Below are positions 1 through 10,262 of a stretch of 64,000 bases of DNA, in pieces. Source of the DNA: Albifimbria verrucaria (taxonomy: Eukaryota > Ascomycota > Sordariomycetes > Hypocreales > Stachybotryaceae); the NCBI GenBank assembly GCA_020081605.1, contig JAHREC010000009.1, forward strand, positions 5,674,537 through 5,738,536, in the 5' to 3' direction. Within the stretch, counting starts at the first letter, position 1. Each line of letters opens with the position of its first letter. The notes below the pieces were generated by a model. The model made no database searches. It was given only the letters and a program-made list of their open reading frames with translations, and was not told the DNA's origin. The position numbers and the translations under genes are program-made.

Positions 1-23
1 TGGAGGTGCTATCTGAATTCGAA

Positions 24-945
24 ATGGGCTCCAACGGACAAGAACTCTTCGCGCAAGACGATAAGTTCTGGGACAACTACCTCAAGGGCCGACCCAAACC
101 GCCCCAGGCTTTATTTGATCGCATCTTCACCTACCATCATACATACGGCTGCGGCAAATTTGACACAGTGCACGACGTCGGCGCCGGGATTGGCCCATAT
201 GCAAAAACGCTAAGAGCGCGGTTTTCTCACGTCATCGTCTCTGATATTGTTGCCGAAAACGTGGCGCTGGCTCAGACACGCCTCGGCACTAATGGCTATA
301 CCTACCGAGCGGCCAAGATGGAAGACACAGACGATATCGAGACGGGGAGTGTCGATATGGTTTTTGCCTCCAACGTCATGCACTTTGCTCAACAGGAAGT
401 GGCCATGGCGGGAGTCGCTAGGCAACTGAGGCCGGGTGGGACATTTGTCTGCAGCGCCTTCGGAGCGGCCCGTTTCTCCGACGCCAAGGTCCAAGACATC
501 TGGGCCAGAATCAACCATCAAGGTGGGCGTCTACTATTGCGCAAGACCGAAACCCCGACCAAACCCTGGCCGTCCTGGCACGGACTGCGGATCGTTACAA
601 TGTCGCACCCCTGAGCCCGGATCTCTTCGTTCCCGGTGCCAAGCGCATACATCTCAACATGGGCCGGGGAGGTATCCCTACCTTGGTCCCGCCGGAAGCG
701 CGACTAGGTGTGTGGAACCCGACTATACAGGGCCCGATGATGTTGACATCGACCAAGACGAAGATGGTTGGAGCTTCAACGCGGGCTTAGAAGGGGTTAA
801 AGAGCACATCCTTTCGTTTCCTTTTGTCTCCCAGGACCCACAAGCATTCGCGTCTCTGTTTGAAGAGCTAGATGAAGCCATGGCGGATGGAAAGGTCGTT
901 CAAGGGTATTGGCCAGCTACCGTCATTCTCGCGACTCGACGTTGA
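24..945 (+). CDS. Class I SAM-dependent methyltransferase (two frameshifts)
   Basis: Likely transfers a methyl group from SAM to a small molecule; resembles fungal methyltransferases of the trans-aconitate methyltransferase type. Seen: an N-terminal FWDNYLKGRP block, then motif I VHDVGAGIGPYA (about residues 50-61), the acidic strand end VSDI, an FASNVMHF block and the LRPGGTF strand typical of the class I fold. The frame breaks near 551 (AAAA expected, AAA present) and again near 718 (CCCC expected, CCC present). After each break the next register continues the protein to the stop at 943-945. The ATG at 24 is chosen because it fits the family N-terminus; an upstream exon outside the window cannot be excluded. 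The substrate is unknown. First gene of the presumed metabolite cluster. Confidence 0.8.
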
Positions 946-1462
946 GCAAGTTGTTAATCATCCAGTGTAGAATCTCCATAAACCCATGTGTTATGCCCAA
1001 AGTTTACGATTGGTGGAGCTTTCTTGATATGTATTTAAGGGGTTGTAAAGTCCGCGTTGGGGCATCTGCAATACAACCTCCGTCTCTCCATCGACGCATT
1101 TGAATTCCATCGGATGGACTGGCAGCCCATGTTTCGTCGGCGTCTTACTTTTCGTCTTGCGTCGCTTAAGCAGGATATGGTAATAGTGTGAGTTGTATTG
1201 TATTCGTAATATTGCTATCCATCGGTGAGAACTTCCGCACCCTCTCTGGGATCGGGAAGATTTGTGACGGCTGCACTAGTAGTCGGTGTAACGACGGACG
1301 TCCTCGGGCACTTGGTATCGGTACTGGGGACACGCTTCTCGGAGAGTTGCTTCGCAACTTGCAGATGAAGCCCGAAAATGTCATATCTTACGCAGAGACT
1401 TAGGGGGCCTTTTTGCTGGTCTCATCAGCAATCGCGCACATCCGAGTCCAACACTGCTCAGT
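946..1462. other. Intergenic, no gene seen
   Basis: About 0.5 kb between the methyltransferase and the SnoaL-like gene. Short open frames exist on both strands but none resembles a known family or has splice sites that extend it. It presumably holds the 3' end of the first gene and the promoter of the second. Confidence 0.5.
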
Positions 1463-2036
1463 ATGACCGACACCGCCAATATCCAAGCCGCCACGCTGGA
1501 ACAATTCCTCGCAGGATGGAAGAAGTTCACGCCACAGTCGTGGACCGAGCTCTGGTCAGAGGACTTCGTGCAACAGATGTTGCCATTTACACTAGGCGTT
1601 CCACCTCAGAGCCGAGCTCAAGCCTTGGCCCGCTTAACCAAACTAATGGAGACATTGAAAAACTATCAGGTAGTCACTCACATCGGTTCCACACCGCTTC
1701 CGCTTTGACACCCGTTACACCCCTAAGCAACTGCGGAATTTGCCATCAATGCTTCATCTCGCGGGTCAGATATAGCTCACTCACTGAATATAGGTGCACT
1801 TTTACCAGGTCGTCCATGACCCAACTACGAGAAAGGCATTCATTTACGCTACCTCGACTGCCGACACCATCTTTGATAATTTCAAGTGGACAAACGAATA
1901 CTCTGTCGTGGTGACATTCACCGCGGACGGGCGGCAGATAGGCAAATTCGAGGAGATGGTTGACACAGCCTTTTTCCAGGCCTTTCGCCCCAAGTTTGAA
2001 GACTATCTGCGAAGCCAGGAGGTTACTTTTGAATGA
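1463..2036 (+). CDS. SnoaL-like / NTF2-like small protein (two exons)
   Basis: A 149-residue NTF2-fold protein of the SnoaL/polyketide-cyclase-like kind common in fungal metabolite clusters. Exon 1 is 1463-1669, the intron 1670-1793 (GTAGTC...TATAG, 124 nt, phase 0) and exon 2 1794-2036. Exon 1 gives the helical N-terminus (LEQFLAGWKKF, WTELWSEDF). Exon 2 gives the cone-shaped sheet, including FTADGRQIGKFEEMVDT and the C-terminal AFRPKFEDYL. Members of this superfamily cyclise, dehydrate or bind polyketide intermediates; nothing here fixes the reaction. The gene is intact, unlike its neighbours. The splice model rests on junction sequence and frame only. Confidence 0.75.
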
Positions 2037-2463
2037 TATACTATGAAGAGATCACTAGAAGTTGTCAAGGAGGAAAGTTAAATGATAGTGTGATACCGGA
2101 TAAATAAAATGTTACCTCCACATAAGTAGTTCACTTTAATAATGCTTCATACTATGTAATATGTCACCTATTGCGACGTCAGTCCAATTGATACGCGTCG
2201 GAACTTTCTGTGCTGTTCATCGGCTCCTACAAGACATGCGCCGGTCGAATGCTGAGGATTCGGAGAATTGGGTAATGGAACGAATTGGTCGTTTACCGCC
2301 TTGGAATCCTTGAATAATTCAGAGCTTGTTCAAATACATTAGTGTGACCACACTACTTCGAAACCGGCTGGGCGTTTTGTTTGGTCGAATCCTGTTTTTC
2401 TTCAACGAACAGACACAGTACTAACACGACTCCTCGCCTCCATAACAAGCATCTTCCCTCGCA
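2037..2463. other. Intergenic, no gene seen
   Basis: Spacer between the SnoaL-like stop and the NmrA-like ATG. No conserved motif or plausible coding exon was recognised. It should contain the promoter of the NmrA-like gene. Confidence 0.5.
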
Positions 2464-3248
2464 ATGAGCACCTACGCCGTCTTAGGTTCTACTGGTAACT
2501 GCGGTACCGCCCTAATCAAAAACCTTCTACGCCGTCCAAACGTCAATATCCGAGCCTACTGCCGAAACCGCAAAAGCTTCTGCACCTGCTCCCAGAGGTC
2601 GAGTCCAATTCACATGTCGCCATCTTCGAGGGTAGCATTCACGACGAACAACTCGTGACGAAATGCATCAGCAAGTGCCACGCCGTGTTCCTAGTCATAT
2701 CAACGGCGGACAATATCCCCGGACTTCGCGCCAGCCAGGACACAGCAGCGAGCGTCGTCGAAGCCCTACGAGGGCTTCGGCAGACAGACGGAGCTCTGAA
2801 GATGCCCCGACTCGTTCTTCTGTCATCGGCGATTCTTGATGATCAGTTGGCCAGCGGTACTCCCTGGCTCCTAAGGCGCGTCCTACACCTGTCTGCCTCG
2901 AACGTCTATGCAGACCTGGAAGTGGCCGAAGCGATGCTTCGCGCGGAGCGAGACTGGTTGACGACTATATTTGTGAAACCAGGTCCGCTTTCGCTGGATG
3001 TGCAGCGGGGTCATGCCTTGAGTATGGAACCCGAGGGTCGCCCGCTATCGTACCTCGATCTTGCGGCTGCTATGATCGAAGCCGCGGACGAGCAGGGAGA
3101 TCAGTACGACATGTCCAACATTGGCGTCGTCAACACGAATGGTTCTGCCAAGTTTCCGAGAGGCACGCCCATGACTATCGTGATAGGACTTATTAGCCAT
3201 TACTTCCCCTTCCTGTTTCCTTACCTACCAAGTACAGGGCCCGCATAG
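2464..3248 (+). CDS. NmrA-like NAD(P)-binding Rossmann protein (one frameshift)
   Basis: Starts with the dinucleotide-binding turn GSTGNCG (residues 8-14), preceded by strand TYAVL and followed by helix TALIKNLL, as in the atypical SDR/NmrA family. Further features are a core strand [10 protein letters not shown], then [11 protein letters not shown], and a C-terminal half in which WLLRRVLH and [15 protein letters not shown] match the family's usual layout. The frame is lost at the A-run at 2572-2575 (five A expected, four present) and continues in the -1 register to the stop at 3246-3248. Family members act as redox-sensing regulators or as isoflavone-reductase-like enzymes; which applies is unknown. 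About 260 residues if the break is ignored. A short C-terminal hydrophobic stretch precedes the stop. Confidence 0.75.
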
Positions 3249-3785
3249 ATAGCCCGATGAGAATCACATCATATATATACGAGAGATTATCGTGACAGTT
3301 TTCCATGGGTTGTTCAAATCAGCTCCCTCATTCTGCCCTGATCTATAGCCAACCAGAGAGGGTCACCCACTTCGGTAGTCTTAGCTTGTTCAGGCCCCTC
3401 GGGTTCAACATGCGATTCTGAACCTCGTTCGTAACTACAGGCACCTTTCATAGTGAATTTTGGCATGCTGTATGCAACAGAATTTGATATTGGCAATTGG
3501 CAATTGGCGATTGGCCCGCGTTGATCTGTGCCGTCAAATGGGTATTGAGAGTAGTTCGGTGAGCAAAAATCACATTGCAACAAGTGTGCTATCAATGATA
3601 AGTACATGATTTGGGGAACAAAAGACAATGGCAGGAGTGGCGCGATTGCGGTGGCGATGGAAGGGAAATCGGAGTTGTCATTTCTAGTCCGTAGCCTCTG
3701 GTTGGCTAGAAACATGCCTTGAAACTGACACGGACACGCCCGAACATCTTCACCCTCTACTAATGCTATATCGAGGAAGACCTGG
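3249..3785. other. Intergenic between convergent genes
   Basis: Lies between the ends of the NmrA-like gene (+) and the SDR (-). A minus-strand open frame here merely reads through the SDR end in a wrong register. Nothing else is recognised; it presumably holds the two 3' UTRs. Confidence 0.5.
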
Positions 3786-4882
3786 TCAATGCTTAGGCAC
3801 CCCTCCATCAAGAACTATAGTCTTTCCGTTGATCCACTCCCTTCCTTGCTGGCCAGGAAACAAGCCACGTGAGCTATGTCCACAGGGAATCCGTTACGGC
3901 GCAGCGGCGATGCATTGGCAGCCATCTAAGAATGCAGGGGTCAGTCGATTGGCTCTCTTTTATTCATTCATTCATTCTTTCTTTGTTTCTTCTTTCATTA
4001 CCGGATTCCGCGAGAACATGGACCTAGCTTACCTCTTGACGCTCGGCGGCACTGTATGTTTCTCCGTTGGGGATGTAATTCACTGATACGTCGTGAAACA
4101 TGTCGGTTACCGTGCCGCCCGGTGCAAGTGCATTGACGGTGATCTTTTGTCACCGGCATCTTTGGCGAAAGCACGCACGAATGACTCAATGGCACCCTTT
4201 GACCCAGACTGTTTCCCGTATATTAGCATAGCATCCCGTATGACTTAATTAGACTTCATGTCCTTTTCTTTTCCAACACGGCCGCAAGGGCGCGAGAATC
4301 ACTTTGCGAAACTTACGTATAGGGCGTGCTTGGGCACAGTAAAAGCATTGGCCGTGTTGGACGACATGAGGATGATGCGACCGCCTTCGTTCAGGTGTCG
4401 ATAGGCCTCGCGAGCGACAAAGAACTGCGCGCGGGTATTAAGACTGATGACTCGATCGAACTCTTCCTACGTTTATCCTGATACATCAGCTGACCATGTC
4501 TACTTGGTGAACTGGATACGGAAAACGAAACCAGCAAGGCATTACGTACCTCGGTAACCTCGCCAAGATGGCCAAAGCTGACGACGCCCGAGTTGCTGTA
4601 GACGATGTGGAGCCCGCCGAAGTGTGCGACGGCGTCGTCCATCAGTTTAGTGATCTGTGACACATCTCTCACGTTGGCCTGAAAGGCGACTGCATCGGAT
4701 CCTAGGGCTTCGATCTTGGCAACGACTTCTTCTGCCGCCTTGCTCGAGTTTGCGTAGTTGACAACCACCTTGGCACCCAGCCGACCGAATTCGATGGCGA
4801 TAGCGGCGCCTATACCTCGGCCAGAGCCCGTCACCAGAGCGACCTTGCCGTCGAGGCGGTAAGGGATATGGGGAGCCGACAT
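3786..4882 (-). CDS. SDR of the tri/tetrahydroxynaphthalene reductase type (two frameshifts)
   Basis: Classical SDR, closest in layout to fungal naphthol/versicolorin-type reductases, which reduce polyhydroxynaphthalenes with NADPH. Four exons on the minus strand: 4882-4550, 4466-4317, 4208-4033 and 3925-3786, with introns GTACGT..TAG, GTAAGT..CAG and GTAAGC..TAG. Seen: cofactor motif TGSGRGIG (residues 18-25), a [13 protein letters not shown] segment like that of the naphthol reductases, SNSG, catalytic Ser147 (in LMSSN), Tyr161 and Lys165 (YSGSK, split by intron 2), then the ALAPGG loop and a C-terminal INGK...LDGG. Frame is lost in exon 3 at the T-run 4145-4148 and in exon 4 at 3839-3841; both are -1. 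Expected length is about 266 residues, as in the family. Divergent from the scytalone-dehydratase-like gene, its classical pathway partner. Confidence 0.85.
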
Positions 4883-5352
4883 CTTGTATATCGAGCATTC
4901 AACTAGTCAAGTATTTGTAAGGCTTAGCAGCAACCCGATAAGTGCTAGATGTGGCTGATGGGCAATGGTTTAATCATTTGAATCCGGCCATGATGACGCT
5001 CTTATCATATCATAAAAGGCAGACTCGTACTCCGGTTTCTGTGTGATTACCGCTTTCGGAGTCTACTACTCGGCTCTTAGCCGCCCGACTCGGTCTCCTA
5101 GCCGACACCGATGGACGTCGATACAAATAGTGTTGAGATGTTCCGAAATGCCCGTTTCGGCTTCTGTTTAGATGACCCGTGTAGACGGGAATCCCTGCGG
5201 AAGTATAGTGCATCCTGTAGCTGCTAAAACCTTGCCGTAGGTTATGGACAAGTACTCTTCCCATTTAGCACACCTTTTGTCTTTCTCACCACACTTGGCC
5301 TATACTCCTCCGTGTGATATCATCACGACCGATAGATTTACCCGTGGAAACG
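4883..5352. promoter_or_regulatory. Shared divergent promoter region of the SDR and scytalone-dehydratase-like genes
   Basis: A 470-bp interval between the two divergently transcribed starts. Neither strand carries a recognisable exon. Coordinated control of the reductase and dehydratase from here is plausible, but no specific operator can be named with confidence. Confidence 0.5.
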
Positions 5353-6071
5353 ATGGCCATCCTACCTAATTTCGAAGGTCGTTTAAACGTCCCAGTTCCA
5401 TGAGCATGTGGACTGACATCTAAGAGCAGATGTACTCGGGTGCCAGCATGCCCTCTACGAGTGGGCAGAGAGCTATGACACAAAGGACCCATCCCGTCTA
5501 GCCAACTGTATTGCGGACAACCTCAGGGTAAGACAGGGGCCTAGACTCAACGTCTAATCTATACTCAGTTATCTGATGCCACGACACGCTTCTAGATCGA
5601 TTATACGACTATCATGGGTAAACTCTGGGAGGCTATGCCGGCAGACGACCTCGTCAAGATGGTGTTTGACCTCAAGTTCCTAGGCAATCCAAAACTCAAG
5701 ACTCAGGTGAGTTCGCATTTTTGCTCGTACAAAACTCGGGGATGTTGTCCATTGCTCGCAACGAGCGGGTTTGGGAACTCATGCAGATGTCACGGGCTAA
5801 TACTTAAACTTCGAAGCACCTGGTCGGGGTTATCAAATGGGTGAAAATCAGCGACGATGAAATAATGAGTCACCAACAGATGCGCGTAGCTCATGTACTA
5901 TATCAAGATGGTGCAATGACCAAGGCCGACGCAAAGATGCACGCCCACGGGCGGAGTACGGTCTGGTACCGGAAGGTGAACGGCACGTGGAAGTTTGCAG
6001 GTCTCGAACCCGATAAAGGGTGGAACGAGCTTGATAATGAACTGGGTAGCAAATCAGTCTTTGGCTTCTGA
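5353..6071 (+). CDS. Scytalone-dehydratase-like protein (four exons, intact)
   Basis: NTF2-fold dehydratase related to SCD1/ARP1 of DHN-melanin synthesis, which dehydrates scytalone and vermelone. Exons 5353-5377, 5430-5527, 5596-5706 and 5817-6071 join in frame to 162 residues (SCD1 is about 170). Introns are 52, 68 and 110 nt. Equivalents of the Magnaporthe catalytic residues are visible: Tyr24-Asp25 (SYD; Y30/D31), Tyr44 (IDY; Y50), Lys68 (K73), His79 (TQH; H85) and His104 (VAH; H110). In the MHAHGRS segment the positions matching substrate-binding Ser129 and Asn131 are Gly123 and Ser125. So the fold and His/Tyr chemistry are kept but the pocket differs, which suggests a substrate other than scytalone. 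Exon 1 is only 25 nt; its choice is supported because the joined codon gives the conserved Asp before VLG. Confidence 0.88.
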
Positions 6072-6263
6072 GTATGAGATTTCTTTGTATGTGTATATAT
6101 ATAATATATCAATACACATACTTCCTCGGCTTTATGTTTTGTTCGACGTGCAGACCTTGTGTAAACAATTCATTCATTCTTGCATGCGTAGGTTGATAAC
6201 GCGATGACCCCTGAACTGTAGTCCCATCTGATTCACCTTGAGACCACATATTCAATAGCCCCT

Positions 6264-6746
6264 CTAATTTCCTTTGACTGGGCCATCTAGCATCAAGAGC
6301 ACACCTATTACCACCAAGAATACAGCGTTTCTGAGATGAGCCGTCGTGTTTGTTCCCTGTGGGTGCTCATATAGAACCTTTAAGTCGGCGATTCCAGCCC
6401 AAGTCCAACAAAGCAGGAATATTCCCAAAGCCCTTCTTTCCCTCAGTAACAGTAAGGTACAGACGAAAATTCCGGCGCCTAGATTACGGCCGGTGGCAGC
6501 AGGCATCAACGTGGCAGTGTCAGCGGTTGCATAAGGAAGGCCATAGACCACAGACCCTGCAGAGTGTCAGCAAGGGGCTGAGTAGTGTAAATGACAGCAT
6601 TGGAGATTACACGCACACCCTCGTGGATCGATGAATGTCCCTCTGATCCCAGAGTAAATGAGCAAGGAGCCCACAAGACCGGCAAAGGAATCTAAAGAAA
6701 GAGAGTACAGGTGAGATATAACAGGTGATGTTGTTGCTGTTGCCAT
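6264..6746 (-). CDS. DUF4267-like small integral membrane protein
   Basis: Exon 1 6746-6617, intron 6616-6557 (GTGCGT...CAG, 60 nt), exon 2 6556-6264, giving 140 residues with no frame break. Four hydrophobic segments can be seen: around SFAGLVGSLLIYSGI, then NLGAGIFVCTLLLL, ALGIFLLCWTWAGIADL, and AVFLVVIGVLLML near the C-terminus. The YGLP block, the LMPA.G.R..G core and the histidine near the last segment fit the fungal/bacterial DUF4267 family. The function of that family is not established. Such proteins recur next to fungal metabolite genes. Convergent with the scytalone-dehydratase-like gene, 192 bp away. Confidence 0.7.
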
Positions 6747-7677
6747 CTTAAATTGCCACTCTGTCACTTTCGTGAACGCAGGATTTGAGCCACGCAACAA
6801 GAAAAGAAAACCAAGCTGGCGTATATTCTAGATTATGGGAGATTAGCAGGCCTACCGTTGCGAACGAATAGCACTCCAGCTCGCCATCGGTCCATCGGAC
6901 TACAGACTTTCGGGTATTACTGCTAGAAGCCCCGAGACCGGCAGTTTTAGCGGTGGACATTCCATGGCACATTCAGCTGTCACGCTTAGGAACATTCCAC
7001 AGAGTTCACAGGATAAGGTACTAGGTACGCGGCGGGCGGCATCATAGATGATGACGATGTCGGACTTTCAAAAGGTCCGGAAACCTTTTTCTTGGTCCTA
7101 CCTGAGAAATCATGTGATAGGACTTGAGTGCCACATGACTGCATGAATATTGGTACGAACAATGCAGCACAACAAGAGCATGACGATATGCGGTCAGCGT
7201 AGAGAGGCGCACAAAACAAGACAATTGGGGGCGAAGGCAGTTGCAGATGTGGTAGGTAATATGCCCTAGTCGGGTGCCATCAAGCAATTGTCCGAGTTTT
7301 CCGGCATTACTACCTAGGTACTCCAATACAACCGACACAACTGGCTGCCTGTGATACGGGGATGCATCTGAAATGGCGTGATAGACCCAGCAGATACGGC
7401 GTAATGGGGTTTTTATTGTTACATATCGTATTGACCGAAAGACCCGAAAGGTACTGGTACGTGTTACCATGAGTGCATGCGACACAGAATACACACTTTC
7501 ACAGCATCCACAAACTGTTCAAGCATTGAGTTCGACCTAAAGACCACCTTGACGTGCAGGTCGAAATGTACCCGATACAACTTGGTAGAATGATCATTGA
7601 CACTATTCATTCCACCTGCTAGCTACCTGAACAAGTATCAACTAGGGGGCCAGGATGCTGCTGCCAGGCGCCGGGGT
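6747..7677. other. Intergenic stretch, no supported gene
   Basis: About 0.93 kb between two minus-strand genes. A 150-codon open frame on the minus strand around 7042-7494 has no recognisable domain and a composition unlike the flanking genes, so it is not called. The stretch should contain the promoter of the DUF4267-like gene and the 3' UTR of the aldo-keto reductase. Confidence 0.5.
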
Positions 7678-8834
7678 CTACAACTCGCGCGTGTCGGCAT
7701 AGCATTGCGATAGGGCTGCGTCAAGATGCCTCGCGCCGGCCACCTTGTTCGTCTCGACCAGTGTCCGAACCTCGGCCACCTCGGCGTCCGTCAGCTGGAC
7801 ATTGAGGGCACCCCAGTTCTCCTCGAGGTACTTGATCCGTTTTGTGCCTGGGATGGGGATGATATCGTCGCCTTGGCTCAGGAGCCAGGCCAGGGCCAGC
7901 TGGCCAGGCGTGATGTGCTTCCTGTCGGCAATCTCCTTGAACTTGTTCACCAGCTTGACATTAGCTTCAAAGTTCTCGCCCGAGAAACGGGAAACCCGCC
8001 CCGCCAGTCGCCTTCTTTGGCTAATGCTCCTTTCTCGTTCAGTGTCCCCGTGAGCATACCCTGCCCCAGCGGGGCGTAGCATACGATGGCGACGCCGAGC
8101 TCGCGCGCTGTCTGGATGATGTGGGGCCACCAGGTCCCTCGGCCTCTCGCGTGAAGACGGAATACTCGAGCTGGACCGCATCAACGTGCGCCACCGCGCA
8201 CGCGCGGCGGAGGGTATTGGAACTGACCTCAGACAGCCCGATGTAGTGAATCTTGCCTTCACTAAAAGAAACACAGTCAGATGTTCTGAGACTCCCAAAC
8301 AAGCTTGCTTAGCACACCATGCTTACGCTTTGAGTTCGGCAAGTGCCTTCATCGTGTGTTCGATGGGTGTATCTGGATTAGCTCGGTGCATGTAATACAG
8401 ATCAATGTAGTCTGTGCCAAGAATTCTCAGGCTCTCGTCACACGCCTTCTTGGCATACTCGTAAGAGGAGTCGAGGGCCCAGTCGGCGGACCCTTTGACA
8501 AAGGCAAACTTGGTAGCGAGAAAGACTTGCGATCTCTTCCCGGTCTTCTTGAACCACTTGCCCAGGAGCTCCTCATTATCTCCGTAGAGACTGTGCATGA
8601 TTACAAAGTGAGCGGGTGCCGCCAGGAGTTCTGGGTTTGCGGCCGGGCCACTTACTCAGATGTGTCCCAGTGCGTTGCCCCGAGTTCAACGGCACGGTCT
8701 AGTACCGCAAAGCGCTCCTCGTCGCTGGGAGCAGCACCGTACGTTGTGGACATGCCCATTAGGCCAAAGCCTAGTGCTGGCACTTGAGGGCCATTTTTGC
8801 CCAGCTTTCTGACGGGAACATTGGCTGCAGCCAT
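7678..8834 (-). CDS. Aldo-keto reductase (three exons, two frameshifts)
   Basis: NADPH-dependent carbonyl reductase of the AKR superfamily (TIM barrel). Exons 8834-8656, 8590-8327 and about 8268-7678; introns start GTAAGT and GTAAGC and end CAG and TTTTAG. The AKR tetrad is visible: Asp57 (WDTS), Tyr62 (DLYG), Lys87 (LATK), His128 (YYMH). Also seen are [23 protein letters not shown], the late cofactor-binding [15 protein letters not shown] and the usual [10 protein letters not shown] near the C-terminus. Frame is lost at 8123-8126 (five C expected on the coding strand, four present) and at 7989-7991 (four expected, three present). ATG at 8834 is chosen because [12 protein letters not shown] is the normal family start; the open frame further upstream is not conserved-looking. 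Likely about 340 residues. Confidence 0.82.
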
Positions 8835-9144
8835 TCTTAGAAGGGTAATAGTAACTACTGAAAGTTTGACGGAGACGGTGCAGAGGTAGAGGTGCCAGAC
8901 AGTCAATTATTGAAAGTAATTCAACTTTGAGGGGTGATGTGAATATCAATATAGACATGCCCAAGGGTCACTCCTACTTTTATGCCTTCCTGAGAGAGAG
9001 ATGATTTCGTACGCTGTCTAACCTCTCCGGACTTCGGCTAAATTACGATACCGACCGCCCACGGTGGATTAGCAATCAAATCCGACGGACTTGCCCTCTG
9101 TAATAGGCCTGAGCTACGCCCGGACTAATTCGAAAGGGGTGCTA

Positions 9145-9405
9145 AAGCAATTTTATAATAGCTTAATCTTTAAATTCTTAAAGATTTCTTAGCTTTAAAA
9201 TAATAATTATAATTATTATAATTATTCTTATTATAATATCTACACTTAATATTATTTTATATTATATAGTATTTAAAGTTTTTAAATTATTTAAATGTTA
9301 AAAAAATCTATAAAGTGACTATAAGTAATTATAAAATCTTTTATTATGTATAATCTATCCACGAATTATCTTAAAACCCCAGTATTAATTTATAGATCAA
9401 AATAC
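9145..9405. repeat. Small AT-rich, RIP-like island
   Basis: About 260 bases almost free of G and C (long TTATAATTATT-type stretches) inside otherwise GC-balanced DNA. It has the same texture as the large block at 15.5-36.6 kb. It probably represents a short, heavily mutated transposon remnant; no terminal repeat or motif survives to identify it. Confidence 0.6.
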
Positions 9406-9447
9406 ATTTCTCCCAGGCTGCTTAGGTTAACCCAAAGTACCCTTTTT

Positions 9448-9846
9448 TCAGTCTACCTTGAGGCCAGATGGGTCAGAGAGTGACTGTCTAGTCTCTCCTC
9501 CTCTGCCATTAGACCCACCCCAAGCACGAGTGACTCTCGTTGACAACTCTTGATCAGAAGCTTTTTGAAGCGATATATGCCGGGTCTGACGGGTCAAAGA
9601 ATGCCGGTCGTTGTACAAAATGTCGAGAAGACCTCTGATTGATGATGCCGACCGCGGCACTTGCATGTTTGATGCCTTAGACAAGATCTCATGTTGCAGA
9701 ATGTCAAACACCAAAGCTGGATTGAATCTAAAAGACAAGAAGTAATGCTTGCAGGTGTAGATAGAGGCGACGAGATATTGGACACGATCTAGCTCTCGTA
9801 ATACCCCGCATATTACCTTCGAGGGCAGACTCGTGATGAGAAACAT
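9448..9846 (-). pseudogene. F-box-like N-terminal fragment
   Basis: From the ATG at 9846, 132 codons. The N-terminus ITSLPSKVICGVLRELD followed by LVASIYTCKHYFLSF has the LP...LR.LD......CK.F spacing of fungal F-box-like proteins, which are otherwise several hundred residues long and recruit targets to SCF ubiquitin ligases. Similarity fades after about residue 70. The frame stops about 40 bp from the AT-rich island at 9145-9405. This suggests the 3' part was lost to a transposon insertion. The upstream non-ATG extension is ignored. The family call is tentative. Confidence 0.4.
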
Positions 9847-10262
9847 AACTTTTGCGTCCAATGGTAGTAGTCAGTAATACCATATGTGGAAGAGAGTGTG
9901 CCTAACAAATTCGAATAGGTGTTGTGAGTGATGTGAGTGAGGAGGAACGGTCAAAAGCCTACGGGTCCCTCGACTTTAGGGCTGAGAAATTCTTTCTTTT
10001 TTTACCCCCATATGCCAATCCGGAAGAGAGCGAACGGCGCATAAAGTGCGCAAGTTTTGAGCCTGTCTACCTCTTCAGAGTTGAGGGCTTGATGGAAGTG
10101 CTACGAATTTAGCGCGGTCTATTTAGCTCTGTTAACATGTCATCAGCAAGACAATTGCATTGGCGAATTTACAGCGCTATCTGCTGATATACAAGCCTAA
10201 GTCTATATCACTCGGTAGTATCGGGCAACGTTCTTTTGATTCTAGCATTGCGCAAATAATGT
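9847..10262. other. Intergenic, no supported gene
   Basis: A 62-codon plus-strand frame lacking an ATG start occurs here. It has no recognisable similarity and is not called. Nothing else is visible. Confidence 0.45.

Noticed and set aside
210..521. Minus-strand open frame of about 100 codons across the methyltransferase
   Set aside because: It is the complement of the methyltransferase coding sequence; the plus strand has all the family motifs.
3314..3811. 165-codon minus-strand open frame ending in the intergenic region
   Set aside because: It reads the last SDR exon in a wrong register and runs on into non-coding DNA; the true SDR stop is at 3786-3788.
7042..7494. 150-codon minus-strand open frame
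   Set aside because: No domain, no conserved-looking motif and no supporting splice sites; likely chance.
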